From positions 1 to 64,000 of the forward strand of contig CAZQKR010000014.1 of NCBI GenBank assembly GCA_964594045.1: 64,000 nt of DNA, in the 5' to 3' direction. This document shows, piece after piece, positions 55,044 through 63,688 of the stretch. Below the pieces are notes generated by a model that was not told the origin of the DNA, did not search any database, and worked only from the letters and a program-made list of their open reading frames with translations. Both the position numbers and the translations under genes were made by a program. The stretch is from UBA2365 sp964594045 (GTDB lineage: Bacteria > Bacteroidota > Bacteroidia > Chitinophagales > Saprospiraceae). Positions within the stretch are counted from its first letter, which is position 1. Every line of letters starts with the position of its first letter.

Positions 55044-56486
55044 ATGCCAACAGGTGCAAGCAGAAAATACATCATTTTACTTGTTGCTTTACTGAGCATC
55101 TCATCATTTATTTTCTGGATGGTATACAACCCTTCACAGCTTCTTAAAGCCAGTATTCCCGGGATGGACAAGCGACCGGAACTTGTACCGGACACCACGA
55201 CCTCAGTATTGATCGGGGAGAAATTCACCTTTCTGAAAGAACATGAATCAGTACTCAAGGGCAAATGGCCTCAATTCAGAGGTGCTGATTCCGATAACAT
55301 CAATAAGGAAAATATTCCTTTGATCGATGTGTTTGGTAAAAAGGGACCAAAAATTGTCTGGCAGCAAAGCCTGGGAGAAGGGCATGCATCGGCTGCAATT
55401 TACAATGGGAAAGTATATGTGCTTGACTATAACGAAGCCAAAAAAACAGACGTATTGAAATGTCTGATACTCGAAACAGGTGAAGAGTTGTGGCGGCGTT
55501 TCTATAAGGTGAATATCAAGAGAAATCACGGAATTTCGCGGACCATTCCTGCGGTCAATGATCAATACGTGGTCACCATAGGGCCAAGAGGTCATGTCAT
55601 GTGTGTAAATTCAGACAATGGAGATTTTCTTTGGGGAATTGATCTGGAAAAAAAATATGGATCTGAAATCCCGTTCTGGAATACAGGCCAATGTCCTTTA
55701 ATAGATCGTGATATTGCAATCATAGCACCCGGAGGCAGTGCCCTGATGATCGGGGTGGATTGTAAAACAGGACAGGTAGTCTGGGAAACACCCAATCAGG
55801 ATAAATGGAAAATGTCCCACTCGTCTGTAATGCCCATGACATTTGCCGGAAAAAAAATGTATGTATATTCAGCCATCGGCGGGATTTGTGGAGTAGCAGC
55901 CGAAGGAGATAACGCAGGGGAGATACTCTGGAAGACCAAAGAATTCGATGCCAATGTCATTGCACCTTCTCCCGTAATACTGGATGACGGAAAGATCTTC
56001 ATCACAGCCGGATATGGTTTTGGGGCAATGCTGTTGAGACTCACCCCGGAGGGAGATCAATTCTCAGTTGAGGTCCTGCAGAAATATGGACCTGTTGAAG
56101 GCGTTTGCTCCGAACAGCAAACTCCTGTTTTTTACAAGGGAAGGATGTTTGCCATTTTACCCAAGGATGCGGGCAGCAACCGCAATCAATTCGTTTGCAG
56201 CGATCCCGATGATGGTAAGAAGATCCTGTGGACGAGTGGCAAGGAGACGCGCTTTGGCCTGGGACCATATATTGTTGCAGATAATAAATTTTTTATTCTC
56301 AATGATGATGGCACGCTGATCATTGCTGAGGCCAAAACGTCAGAATTTGTACAGCTGAGCAAAACAAAAATTTTGGAGGGACAGGATGCATGGGGTCCGT
56401 TTGCCATAGCAGACGGATTTTTGATCCTTCGGGATTCAAAAAATATGTTATGTATTGACATACGAAAACAAACCTCCGGAAATTGA
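55044..56486 (+). CDS. Membrane-anchored PQQ-like beta-propeller protein
   Basis: A 480-residue third propeller. It differs from the first two in carrying an N-terminal membrane anchor (about 7-27, YIILLVALLSISSFIFWMVY) and a ~50-residue linker. The propeller follows (about 70-475), starting WPQFRGADSDNINKENIP, with blades at CLILETGEELWRRF, CVNSDNGDFLWGIDLEKKYG, GVDCKTGQVVWETP and CSDPDDGKKILWTSG. Several Cys residues occur (VDCKTG, GGICGVA, VEGVCSEQQ). It is expected on the periplasmic face of the inner membrane, which fits a partner for the redox proteins encoded downstream. Confidence 0.85.
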   Translation: MPTGASRKYIILLVALLSISSFIFWMVYNPSQLLKASIPGMDKRPELVPDTTTSVLIGEKFTFLKEHESVLKGKWPQFRGADSDNINKENIPLIDVFGKKGPKIVWQQSLGEGHASAAIYNGKVYVLDYNEAKKTDVLKCLILETGEELWRRFYKVNIKRNHGISRTIPAVNDQYVVTIGPRGHVMCVNSDNGDFLWGIDLEKKYGSEIPFWNTGQCPLIDRDIAIIAPGGSALMIGVDCKTGQVVWETPNQDKWKMSHSSVMPMTFAGKKMYVYSAIGGICGVAAEGDNAGEILWKTKEFDANVIAPSPVILDDGKIFITAGYGFGAMLLRLTPEGDQFSVEVLQKYGPVEGVCSEQQTPVFYKGRMFAILPKDAGSNRNQFVCSDPDDGKKILWTSGKETRFGLGPYIVADNKFFILNDDGTLIIAEAKTSEFVQLSKTKILEGQDAWGPFAIADGFLILRDSKNMLCIDIRKQTSGN

Positions 56487-56502
56487 TGGTAAATATGATC
56501 AG

Positions 56503-57462
56503 ATGAAACGGAATATTTTCATAATAATACTCATCCTCCTGATCCTTGGAATAATAGGGTTCATGGTCTACGATCTGTTCTATCCGGATCTCAGGCATCA
56601 AAATCCATACAAACTCGAGATTGATGATACCCTTCAAATCGATGAAGATTTGGTTGCATATACTGAGATCAAACAAATAGAACCAGGTATTAAGTCTTTG
56701 AACTCCATCTCCATAGATGCATCTGACAGGGTGATCATTGCCGGTAGCGAAGTGGTGGTTTATGATCAGGAATGGAATCAATTGAGCAGGTTTCAGCCAA
56801 CAGATACGATTTACGGCCTGGCAGTTGGCCCGGATGGCAAATTGTACTTAGGCATTAACAATCTTATTGAAGTCAGGGATTACAAAGGCAACCTCATCAA
56901 TAGCTGGTATTTAGCTAACAAAGATGCGCTCGTGAATGGAATGGCAGCAACCGACCATTATGTATATATTGCAGATGCGGATGCACGCCTGGTATATCAG
57001 TATGACACAAAAGGACAATACATCAATGATCTCGGAAGGGGCGATGCTGAAAAAGGGATTCCCGGCATAATCATTCGCAGTTCATTCTTTGATGTTTCCA
57101 TTGGTCGGAATGACGAGGTATGGATCGCAAACCCGGGCCGTTTTTCCCTGCAGGCTTTTAACGCCAACGGAGATTTCATTTCAAGCTGGGGCGAGCAATC
57201 CAATGCGATTGAGGGTTTTTGCGGATGCTGCAATCCTTCTAATTTTGCGTTGTTGGCGAATGGTGATTTTGTAACCGGGGAGAAGTCAATCCCACGTGTA
57301 AAAATTTATTCCCCGGATGGAAAGTTCAAGAGTGTGGTGGCAACTCCACAACAGTTTGACGAGGGAACAAAAGGTTTGGATCTCGCTGTTGACTCAGGGG
57401 ACAGGATCTATGTGCTTGATCCGGCAAGAAAACAGATACGCATTTTTGAAAAAAACAAATAA
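56503..57462 (+). CDS. Membrane-anchored NHL-repeat propeller with CxCC motif
   Basis: A 319-residue protein with an N-terminal transmembrane helix (about 5-24, IFIIILILLILGIIGFMVY) and an NHL-type propeller (about 55-318). Blades include SISIDASDRVIIAGSEVVVYD, YGLAVGPDGKLYLGINN, YVYIADADARLVYQYD and DLAVDSGDRIYVLDPARKQIRIF. A Cys240-Gly-Cys242-Cys243-Asn-Pro-Ser motif (FCGCCNPS) follows the fourth blade, with an EKSIPRVKIYSPDGKF strand next to it. The cysteines could bind a metal or cluster (inference). ATG at 56503 is taken; the earlier TTG at 56455 overlaps the previous gene. Confidence 0.83.
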   Translation: MKRNIFIIILILLILGIIGFMVYDLFYPDLRHQNPYKLEIDDTLQIDEDLVAYTEIKQIEPGIKSLNSISIDASDRVIIAGSEVVVYDQEWNQLSRFQPTDTIYGLAVGPDGKLYLGINNLIEVRDYKGNLINSWYLANKDALVNGMAATDHYVYIADADARLVYQYDTKGQYINDLGRGDAEKGIPGIIIRSSFFDVSIGRNDEVWIANPGRFSLQAFNANGDFISSWGEQSNAIEGFCGCCNPSNFALLANGDFVTGEKSIPRVKIYSPDGKFKSVVATPQQFDEGTKGLDLAVDSGDRIYVLDPARKQIRIFEKNK

Positions 57463-57467
57463 CGAAA

Positions 57468-57683
57468 ATGAACAGGCGATCATTCTTGAAAAACATACCG
57501 AGGGGTGCGATCATTCTGGGACTGAGTGCACTGACAGGTGTTGTATTGTTCAAAGAAAGAACCGGTACAGGCTGCAATGAATATTTTGTATGCAACAAAT
57601 GCAAAAAGGTCAGTGCCTGCACATTGCAGGAAGCCCTGGATTACAGGCAGGCACATCCGGTAACGAATCAATTAAACAAATGA
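57468..57683 (+). CDS. Small Tat-exported four-cysteine protein
   Basis: A 71-residue protein too small for most families. It has a twin-arginine start MNRRSFLKN and a hydrophobic stretch (about 13-28), indicating export of a folded, cofactor-bound protein. Four cysteines (Cys36, Cys42, Cys45, Cys51; CNKCKK with flanking Cys) are enough for one iron or zinc site. It lies 5 bp after the NHL gene and overlaps the next gene by 4 bp. I know no characterised homologue. Confidence 0.75.
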   Translation: MNRRSFLKNIPRGAIILGLSALTGVVLFKERTGTGCNEYFVCNKCKKVSACTLQEALDYRQAHPVTNQLNK

Positions 57684-58261
57684 GCGAGGAAAGCAATCAT
57701 ATCAGACTGACCAGGCGTGATTTTGTTCGGAAGGGTATCCAGTTTTCGATACTTGGGGGATTGGGTGTCATGGCAGGCGGAATTTTGCCCGGTCTGGCAG
57801 CGGATGAGTATGTGTGGCAAATTGATACCAAAAAGTGCACTCACTGCGGGCGATGTGCAACCAGTTGTGTCAGGACACCTTCCGCCGTCAAGTGCTTCCA
57901 CGCGTACGATATGTGCGGATACTGCGATCTGTGCGGTGGATATTTCAGGCCCGGAGTCAAAGATCTGAATACAGCTGCTGAAAATCAATTGTGTCCCACT
58001 GCGGCAATTTCCAGAAATTTTATTGAAGAACCATTTTTTGAATATCACATTGAAAAAGACCTGTGTATCGGTTGTGCCAAATGTGTAAAAGGATGTGAAG
58101 CTTTCGGCAACGGTTCACTGCAATTGCAGGTAGATCACAGCATCTGCTACAACTGCAATGAGTGTAGCATTGCCCGCGATTGTCCTTCGGACGCAATTTC
58201 AAGGGTCTCTTCCGGCAGGGCTTATTTAATGCAGGGATTAAGATGGAATAACGAGGCATGA
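57680..58261 (+). CDS. Tat-exported polyferredoxin
   Basis: A 193-residue periplasmic ferredoxin with a twin-arginine signal (TRRDFVRKG at 11-19, hydrophobic 20-41). It has 17 cysteines, enough for four [4Fe-4S] clusters: CTHCGRC at 53-59 with Cys63, a second set at 72-105 (including CGYCDLC), CIGCAKCVKGC at 129-139, and CYNCNECSIARDC at 156-168. It overlaps both neighbours by 4 bp. It is probably the soluble electron carrier between the membrane polyferredoxin and the propellers. Confidence 0.88.
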   Translation: MSEESNHIRLTRRDFVRKGIQFSILGGLGVMAGGILPGLAADEYVWQIDTKKCTHCGRCATSCVRTPSAVKCFHAYDMCGYCDLCGGYFRPGVKDLNTAAENQLCPTAAISRNFIEEPFFEYHIEKDLCIGCAKCVKGCEAFGNGSLQLQVDHSICYNCNECSIARDCPSDAISRVSSGRAYLMQGLRWNNEA

Positions 58262-59541
58262 AAAGATCGATCCGCATATTCATTTTCCTGTTTTTGGGGA
58301 TTTTAACCATACAGACTGCTTCTGTATATGCAGAGAACCGTTTTCCGAAACCAGAATTTGAACATGGTCATGTGCAGCCTGAAACCATTACACCAGCCCC
58401 GAGAATGGCCGTATTGGAATACCTGGATGTGGCAGTGCTCGTTCTTGCTTTGTCACTGATCTCATATTTCATTATAAAAAAGCGCTCCAGGAAACATGTG
58501 TTCTGGATCTCGGTTTTTTCCATTTTATATTTTGGTTTTTACCGGGAAGGATGTGTTTGCTCTGTCGGAGCCATTCAAAATGTCAGTCTTGCGCTTTTTA
58601 AGCCGGGTTACAGCATACCATTGTCTGCATTTTTGTTTTTTATCATTCCATTGGTCTACACCTTTTTTTTTGGCCGGACATTCTGTGCGGGTGTTTGTCC
58701 ATTGGGGGCTATACAGGATATTGTCGGATTAAGGCCGATACCTGTACAGGCCTGGCTGGAGAAAGTGCTGGGTATTTTTCCGTTCATGTATCTGGGCCTT
58801 GCTGTTTTGTATGCGGCAACCGGAACTGATTTTGTGATCTGCAGGTACGATCCGTTCATCGGATTCTACAGGCTTGATGCCAGCTTCAGCATGTTCATGA
58901 TCGGCGGGTTATTTTTGCTGGCAGGGGTATTTATTGCCCGCCCCTATTGCCGGTTTTTATGTCCATATGGTGCCTTGCTCAACCTGATCAGCCGGTTTTC
59001 TTTCAGCCACATGACGATCACCCCGGCAGCCTGTATCAATTGCAGGTTATGTGAAAATGCATGTCCGTATGGTGCGATCAATATGCCTGTACAGATCAGG
59101 GAAAAAGAAAAAACAGAAGTTGTCGTCAGGCGCTACCTGTTATTGAGTTTAATGGTGCCGGTATTTGTTTTTTCAGGTGGTTTTATCGCTTCCAGTTTCT
59201 CCGGAAATTTTGCGCTGGTGAATCCGAAAGTCAAGTTGGAAAAAGAACTGAAAAACAATACCAATTTCGGTATCAAAGGTGAAGAGGCTATCGAGATCAC
59301 GGCGTTCAGATCCAGTGGTCAATCACTTGCTGAGCTGAATTCCGAAGTGGCGCAAATTGAAAAGGAGTTTTATACAGGGACCTGGATTTTTGGCGGATTT
59401 GCCGGACTGGTGTTTGGATTGACACTTGTTGGCCTTTCCGTCTTCAAATATCATCCCGATTATAGTCCCAACAAAGCAACCTGTCACAGCTGCGCCCGAT
59501 GTATGGATCATTGTCCTGTAAAAGAAACGGCAGAGTTATGA
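58258..59541 (+). CDS. NosR/NapH-like membrane polyferredoxin
   Basis: A 427-residue membrane protein. After an N-terminal signal-like helix (about 6-25) come several membrane helices. Three in-membrane cysteine motifs of the Fer4_5 type are visible (GCVCSVGAIQN; FCAGVCPLGAIQD; YCRFLCPYGALLN), as in NosR and NapH. A cytosolic ferredoxin pair follows: CINCRLCENACPYGAI, and, after another helix, the C-terminal CHSCARCMDHCPVKE. NosR/NapH proteins pass electrons between quinol and periplasmic acceptors. No FMN-binding SGAT motif is seen. It sits exactly between the exported ferredoxin and the propeller gene, with 4-bp overlaps on both sides. Confidence 0.87.
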   Translation: MKRSIRIFIFLFLGILTIQTASVYAENRFPKPEFEHGHVQPETITPAPRMAVLEYLDVAVLVLALSLISYFIIKKRSRKHVFWISVFSILYFGFYREGCVCSVGAIQNVSLALFKPGYSIPLSAFLFFIIPLVYTFFFGRTFCAGVCPLGAIQDIVGLRPIPVQAWLEKVLGIFPFMYLGLAVLYAATGTDFVICRYDPFIGFYRLDASFSMFMIGGLFLLAGVFIARPYCRFLCPYGALLNLISRFSFSHMTITPAACINCRLCENACPYGAINMPVQIREKEKTEVVVRRYLLLSLMVPVFVFSGGFIASSFSGNFALVNPKVKLEKELKNNTNFGIKGEEAIEITAFRSSGQSLAELNSEVAQIEKEFYTGTWIFGGFAGLVFGLTLVGLSVFKYHPDYSPNKATCHSCARCMDHCPVKETAEL

Positions 59542-61334
59542 TTAAAGAAGATAATAAAAATAAAGCAACACTTGATTTTTGGGAATACATACTTTTGATT
59601 TCCGGCATATTTTCATTTGTTGTGTGCATTTTGCTGATCGCAAATTATTTCCAGGTCAATCGTGCTGATCCGGTCAATACAGAGGTTTTGAATTCATTGG
59701 TGGAACGCCTGGATCAGAATGAGTCTGATCAGGCATTGAGGGATGAGATCCGGGAATTTGATCTGCTTGCACGCAAAGCATATTTTACCAATCAATGGCA
59801 GATCCGATTTGGAGGTTACCTGCTCCTGGCAGGCGTCCTCATGTGCATTATCGCGGCATTGATGATCGGTGCTAAAAAATCCAAAATCAGGGAAATTGAA
59901 TTGCCTGTTAAGAATACTTATGTATCGACCCAGGCTAATGCACGTAAATGGCTGTCCATCGGGGGACTTGCACTTGCAGTGACCGCTTTGATCCTCGCAT
60001 TCATCACCCACCAAAAAATGGCCGGTCCCATTTCCCGTGAATCAGGTACGCCAATTGTCGACAATACTTCTGAGATGCCTGATTCCCTTGAGGCTTTTAC
60101 CCGGACAGAAGATACGATTCAAACCCCGGTTTCTGATACGGTGGTTACGGATACGGTTAAAAAAGTCGTTTTCAATCCACTCGATTATCCGACAGCGGCC
60201 ATGAAAAGTAATTTCCCTTCATTCAGAGGTGCCGGAGGAACAGGACATGCCTATAAAAAGAATACGCCTGTAAACTGGGACGTCGCAAGTGGTGAAAACA
60301 TCAAATGGAAAACGAACATCCCTTTGCCGGGTATGAATTCACCTGTCGTCTGGGGAAACAATGTTTTTCTGACAGGAGCCAATGAATCAAAACAGGAAGT
60401 ATATTGTATCAACAAAAATACCGGCAAGATCAAATGGAAGGCCAATATTCCCAAAAGTGCCAAATCTCCCAAAGTTACGGATGATACCGGACATGCGGCT
60501 GCCACAGCCGCCACGGACGGTGAACATGTTTATGCCGTTTTTTCAAACGGAGATATCGCCGGCATTGATTTCAGTGGTAAAATCATATGGACCAGGAACC
60601 TGGGCGTACCGGTCAATAATTATGGTCATTCATCTTCACTCATCGTTTATTTCGATAAGCTGATCGTCCAGTATGATCAGAAAAATATTGCGGTACTTCT
60701 GGCGCTGGATACCAAAACAGGAAAAACTGTATGGAACACAACTCGCAAAGTCAAAACATCCTGGTCTTCACCAAGCATTGTAAACACAGGCTCACGTGTC
60801 GAAATACTGGTGCTGGCTGATCCGGGTCTTTCCTCATACGATCCTTCAACCGGCAAATTATTGTGGTCGGTCAATTGCACTTCTGGTGAAGTAGGCCCTT
60901 CGATCGCTTATGCCAATGGCATCGCATTTGTCGTAAATGACTATGCCAGACTGGTTGCCGTGAAAGTCGGACCTCAGCCAGAGATCCTTTGGGAGAACAC
61001 CGATTATTTGTCTGATGTGCCGAGTCCTGTGGCCAACAGGGATTATCTGATCCTTGCAACAAGTTACGGGGAAGTTGCCTGCTACAATACAAAAACAGGC
61101 GAGGAATATTGGGTGCATGATTTCGGGGCAGGCATATATGCGTCTCCCATTCTTGTCGGGAATCAGGTATATTTGATGGATAAAAAAGGTAACATGCATA
61201 TTTTTAAGGCGGATAAAACGTTTACATTGGTTGGCGCACCTAAGCTCGGAGAAAAATCTGACTATACGCCGGCCTTTGCAGATGGTCAGATATTTATCCG
61301 GGCCGGAAACAACCTGTATTGCATAGGTAAATAA
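59538..61334 (+). CDS. Membrane PQQ-like beta-propeller protein (two-helix anchor)
   Basis: A 598-residue fourth propeller. The N-terminal ~170 residues contain three membrane helices (about 15-37, 80-100, 135-155) with a short soluble loop. A Thr/Asp-rich linker follows (about 165-215), then the propeller (about 225-598), opening FPSFRGAGGTGHAYKKNTP. Blades include CINKNTGKIKWKANI, ALDTKTGKTVWNTTRKVKTSWSSPS, YDPSTGKLLWSVN and CYNTKTGEEYWVHDFGAG. ATG at 59538 is chosen because it overlaps the previous stop by 4 bp (ATGA). It is predicted to be anchored in the inner membrane with the propeller outside. Confidence 0.86.
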   Translation: MIKEDNKNKATLDFWEYILLISGIFSFVVCILLIANYFQVNRADPVNTEVLNSLVERLDQNESDQALRDEIREFDLLARKAYFTNQWQIRFGGYLLLAGVLMCIIAALMIGAKKSKIREIELPVKNTYVSTQANARKWLSIGGLALAVTALILAFITHQKMAGPISRESGTPIVDNTSEMPDSLEAFTRTEDTIQTPVSDTVVTDTVKKVVFNPLDYPTAAMKSNFPSFRGAGGTGHAYKKNTPVNWDVASGENIKWKTNIPLPGMNSPVVWGNNVFLTGANESKQEVYCINKNTGKIKWKANIPKSAKSPKVTDDTGHAAATAATDGEHVYAVFSNGDIAGIDFSGKIIWTRNLGVPVNNYGHSSSLIVYFDKLIVQYDQKNIAVLLALDTKTGKTVWNTTRKVKTSWSSPSIVNTGSRVEILVLADPGLSSYDPSTGKLLWSVNCTSGEVGPSIAYANGIAFVVNDYARLVAVKVGPQPEILWENTDYLSDVPSPVANRDYLILATSYGEVACYNTKTGEEYWVHDFGAGIYASPILVGNQVYLMDKKGNMHIFKADKTFTLVGAPKLGEKSDYTPAFADGQIFIRAGNNLYCIGK

Positions 61335-61339
61335 ATAAG

Positions 61340-63688
61340 ATGTCTGAAAAGATCATACATATCGTTGATGAAATCGTGACCTCTTCAGGTCGGACACAGG
61401 ACAGGCTGATCCCTATCCTGCAGGCCATTCAGCAGGAATTCAACTATTTACCAGAAGAAGCACTGGCCAGGGTTTGTGAAACCACAGAGATCACACCGGC
61501 ACAGCTTTACAGTGTTTCGACTTTTTATTCCCAGTTCAGACACCAACAGGTAGGCAAACACATCATTCATGTGTGTGTTGGCACAGCATGCCATATTAAA
61601 GGGGCCATCCTGGTCTATGATGCTTTCAGAAGAGAATTGAAACTGGAGGAAGGAACGGATACAGATGCCCGGGGTTTATTTACCTTGTTGAAGGTTGCCT
61701 GTCTGGGATGCTGTACGATCGCACCGGTAGTTCAGATCGATGACATCACTTACGGGACTGTCACAACGGACAGTATACCTGAAATTCTTGCAGATTTCCT
61801 CCGGCAGAAAAGCAATCCATCTACCAGGTACAGGGAGAAGCTTAATAGTGAAAACGCTGTTCAGGGTGAGATCAGGATTGGGTTAGGCTCCTGCTGTGTA
61901 GCAAGCGGAAGTTCGGAGGTGAAGGAAGTCCTTGAAAAAACCGTTCATTCCAATAAGCTCAACATTCATATTAAGCAAGTAGGATGTGTGGGTATCTGTA
62001 ATCAGGTCCCGATGATGGAAATCATCAAAAATGGCGAAACACCGGCAGTTTACACAAAAATTCAGCCCGAATCGGTAAGAAAGATCGTTTTGGATCATTT
62101 CAGACCAGAAAATTTTTTTACTGATTACAGGAATCGCTTCATGAATTTTATTGAGCGGCTCGCAATAGAAAATATCCCCGAAACGATCAGGAAATACTCT
62201 CCGGACAAAAGAGATACACCCATCGCTGAATTTCTCGCCAACCAGATCAACATCGGAACAGAACACAGGGGTCTCATCAAGCCGCTTGACGTGGATGAAT
62301 ACATTAAACTGGGTGGTTTTTCGGCATTGAAAAAATGCCTCAACGAACTGACACCCGAATCGATAATTGAAGTGATACGGGACAGCGGTTTGCGCGGCCG
62401 GGGTGGCGCAGGATTTTCAACAGGCGATAAATGGCGTCTGGTCAGAAATGCCTCTTCAGATCAAAAATTTGTGATCTGCAACGGTGACGAAGGTGACCCG
62501 GGCGCATTCATGGACAGGATGCTGCTGGAATCCTATCCGTTCAGAATAATAGAAGGAATGATCATCGCAGCGATTGCTGTTGGCGCAACAAAAGGTATTT
62601 TTTATATCCGCGCCGAATATCAACTGGCCGTCCGGCACATCAGAACTGCGTTGGAAATCTGCAGGGAACGCAGATTTATCGGCTCAGATTTAATGGACAG
62701 TAACTTTTCTTTCGACATCGAACTGTTTGAAGGAGCCGGTGCATTCATATGTGGTGAAGAAACCGCGCTGATCGCTTCCATCGAAGGTGACCGGGGTTTT
62801 CCTTCAATGCGCCCTCCCTACCCCGCTGAAAGCGGCTTGTGGGGCAAGCCCACATTGATCAACAACACGGAAACTTTCTCTCTAATTTCCTGGATATTCA
62901 GGAAAGGTGCTGCCGCATTCAATTCTATTGGTACCGACTCCAGCAAAGGCACAAAAGTATTTGCCCTGGCCGGAAAGATCAACCGGGGTGGATTGATCGA
63001 AGTTCCGATGGGTACCAGTATCAAAACAATTGTCGAAGATATCGGTGGTGGAATTTCCGGAGGAAGGGCTTTCAAAGCCGTTCAGATAGGCGGACCGTCA
63101 GGTGGCTGTATCCCTGCATCCATGTCTGATATCCCCATCGATTACGATTCACTCACAGAAGCAGGGGCCATGATGGGTTCAGGTGGATTGATCGTACTGG
63201 ATGATTCGGACTGCATGGTGGATATTGCACGATACTTTTTGTCGTTCACACAGGATGAGTCCTGTGGAAAATGTACCTTCTGCAGGATCGGGACGAAACG
63301 AATGCTCGATATATTGAATAAAATATGTTCAGGAAAAGGTACGCCTAAAGATCTTGACGAGCTTGAAATACTGGCCGGCCAGACAAAAAACGGCAGCTTA
63401 TGCGGACTTGGAAAAACAGCCCCAAACCCTGTTCTTTCTACCCTGCGGTATTACCGGCATGAATATGAAGCACACCTGAACGGAACTTGTCCAACCGGTA
63501 AATGTAAGGACATGATCCATTATTCCATCACGGAAGATTGTATTGGGTGCACCAAATGTGCCCAACGTTGCCCAAGTGATGCTATTCTGGCCAAACCACA
63601 CGAAATACACGAAATCATCAGCGAAAAATGCATCAAATGTGATATTTGCCGGCAAATTTGCCCAACTGATGCCGTAATCATAACATAA
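61340..63688 (+). CDS. NuoE-NuoF (HydC-HydB) fusion, NAD(P)H-oxidising flavoprotein
   Basis: A 782-residue cytosolic fusion. The NuoE/HydC thioredoxin-like domain (about 1-155) has the [2Fe-2S] ligands Cys79, Cys84, Cys121 and Cys125. A HydB-type thioredoxin-like [2Fe-2S] domain (about 178-255) has Cys185, Cys216 and Cys220. The NuoF FMN/NAD(P) core follows, with RGRGGAGFSTGDKWR, CNGDEGDPGAF, GAGAFICGEETAL and the SCGKCTFCRIG cluster. Two [4Fe-4S] clusters close the protein: CIGCTKCAQRC and CIKCDICRQIC. HydB of bifurcating hydrogenases is normally separate from HydC; here they are one chain. It links NAD(P)H to iron-sulfur carriers. Confidence 0.92.
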   Translation: MSEKIIHIVDEIVTSSGRTQDRLIPILQAIQQEFNYLPEEALARVCETTEITPAQLYSVSTFYSQFRHQQVGKHIIHVCVGTACHIKGAILVYDAFRRELKLEEGTDTDARGLFTLLKVACLGCCTIAPVVQIDDITYGTVTTDSIPEILADFLRQKSNPSTRYREKLNSENAVQGEIRIGLGSCCVASGSSEVKEVLEKTVHSNKLNIHIKQVGCVGICNQVPMMEIIKNGETPAVYTKIQPESVRKIVLDHFRPENFFTDYRNRFMNFIERLAIENIPETIRKYSPDKRDTPIAEFLANQINIGTEHRGLIKPLDVDEYIKLGGFSALKKCLNELTPESIIEVIRDSGLRGRGGAGFSTGDKWRLVRNASSDQKFVICNGDEGDPGAFMDRMLLESYPFRIIEGMIIAAIAVGATKGIFYIRAEYQLAVRHIRTALEICRERRFIGSDLMDSNFSFDIELFEGAGAFICGEETALIASIEGDRGFPSMRPPYPAESGLWGKPTLINNTETFSLISWIFRKGAAAFNSIGTDSSKGTKVFALAGKINRGGLIEVPMGTSIKTIVEDIGGGISGGRAFKAVQIGGPSGGCIPASMSDIPIDYDSLTEAGAMMGSGGLIVLDDSDCMVDIARYFLSFTQDESCGKCTFCRIGTKRMLDILNKICSGKGTPKDLDELEILAGQTKNGSLCGLGKTAPNPVLSTLRYYRHEYEAHLNGTCPTGKCKDMIHYSITEDCIGCTKCAQRCPSDAILAKPHEIHEIISEKCIKCDICRQICPTDAVIIT

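Noticed and set aside
52590..61334. Annotation of the propellers as true PQQ-dependent dehydrogenases
   Set aside because: Only the generic blade signature is seen; the calcium/Asp set and vicinal cysteines of known quinoprotein dehydrogenases are not evident, so the term PQQ-like is kept.
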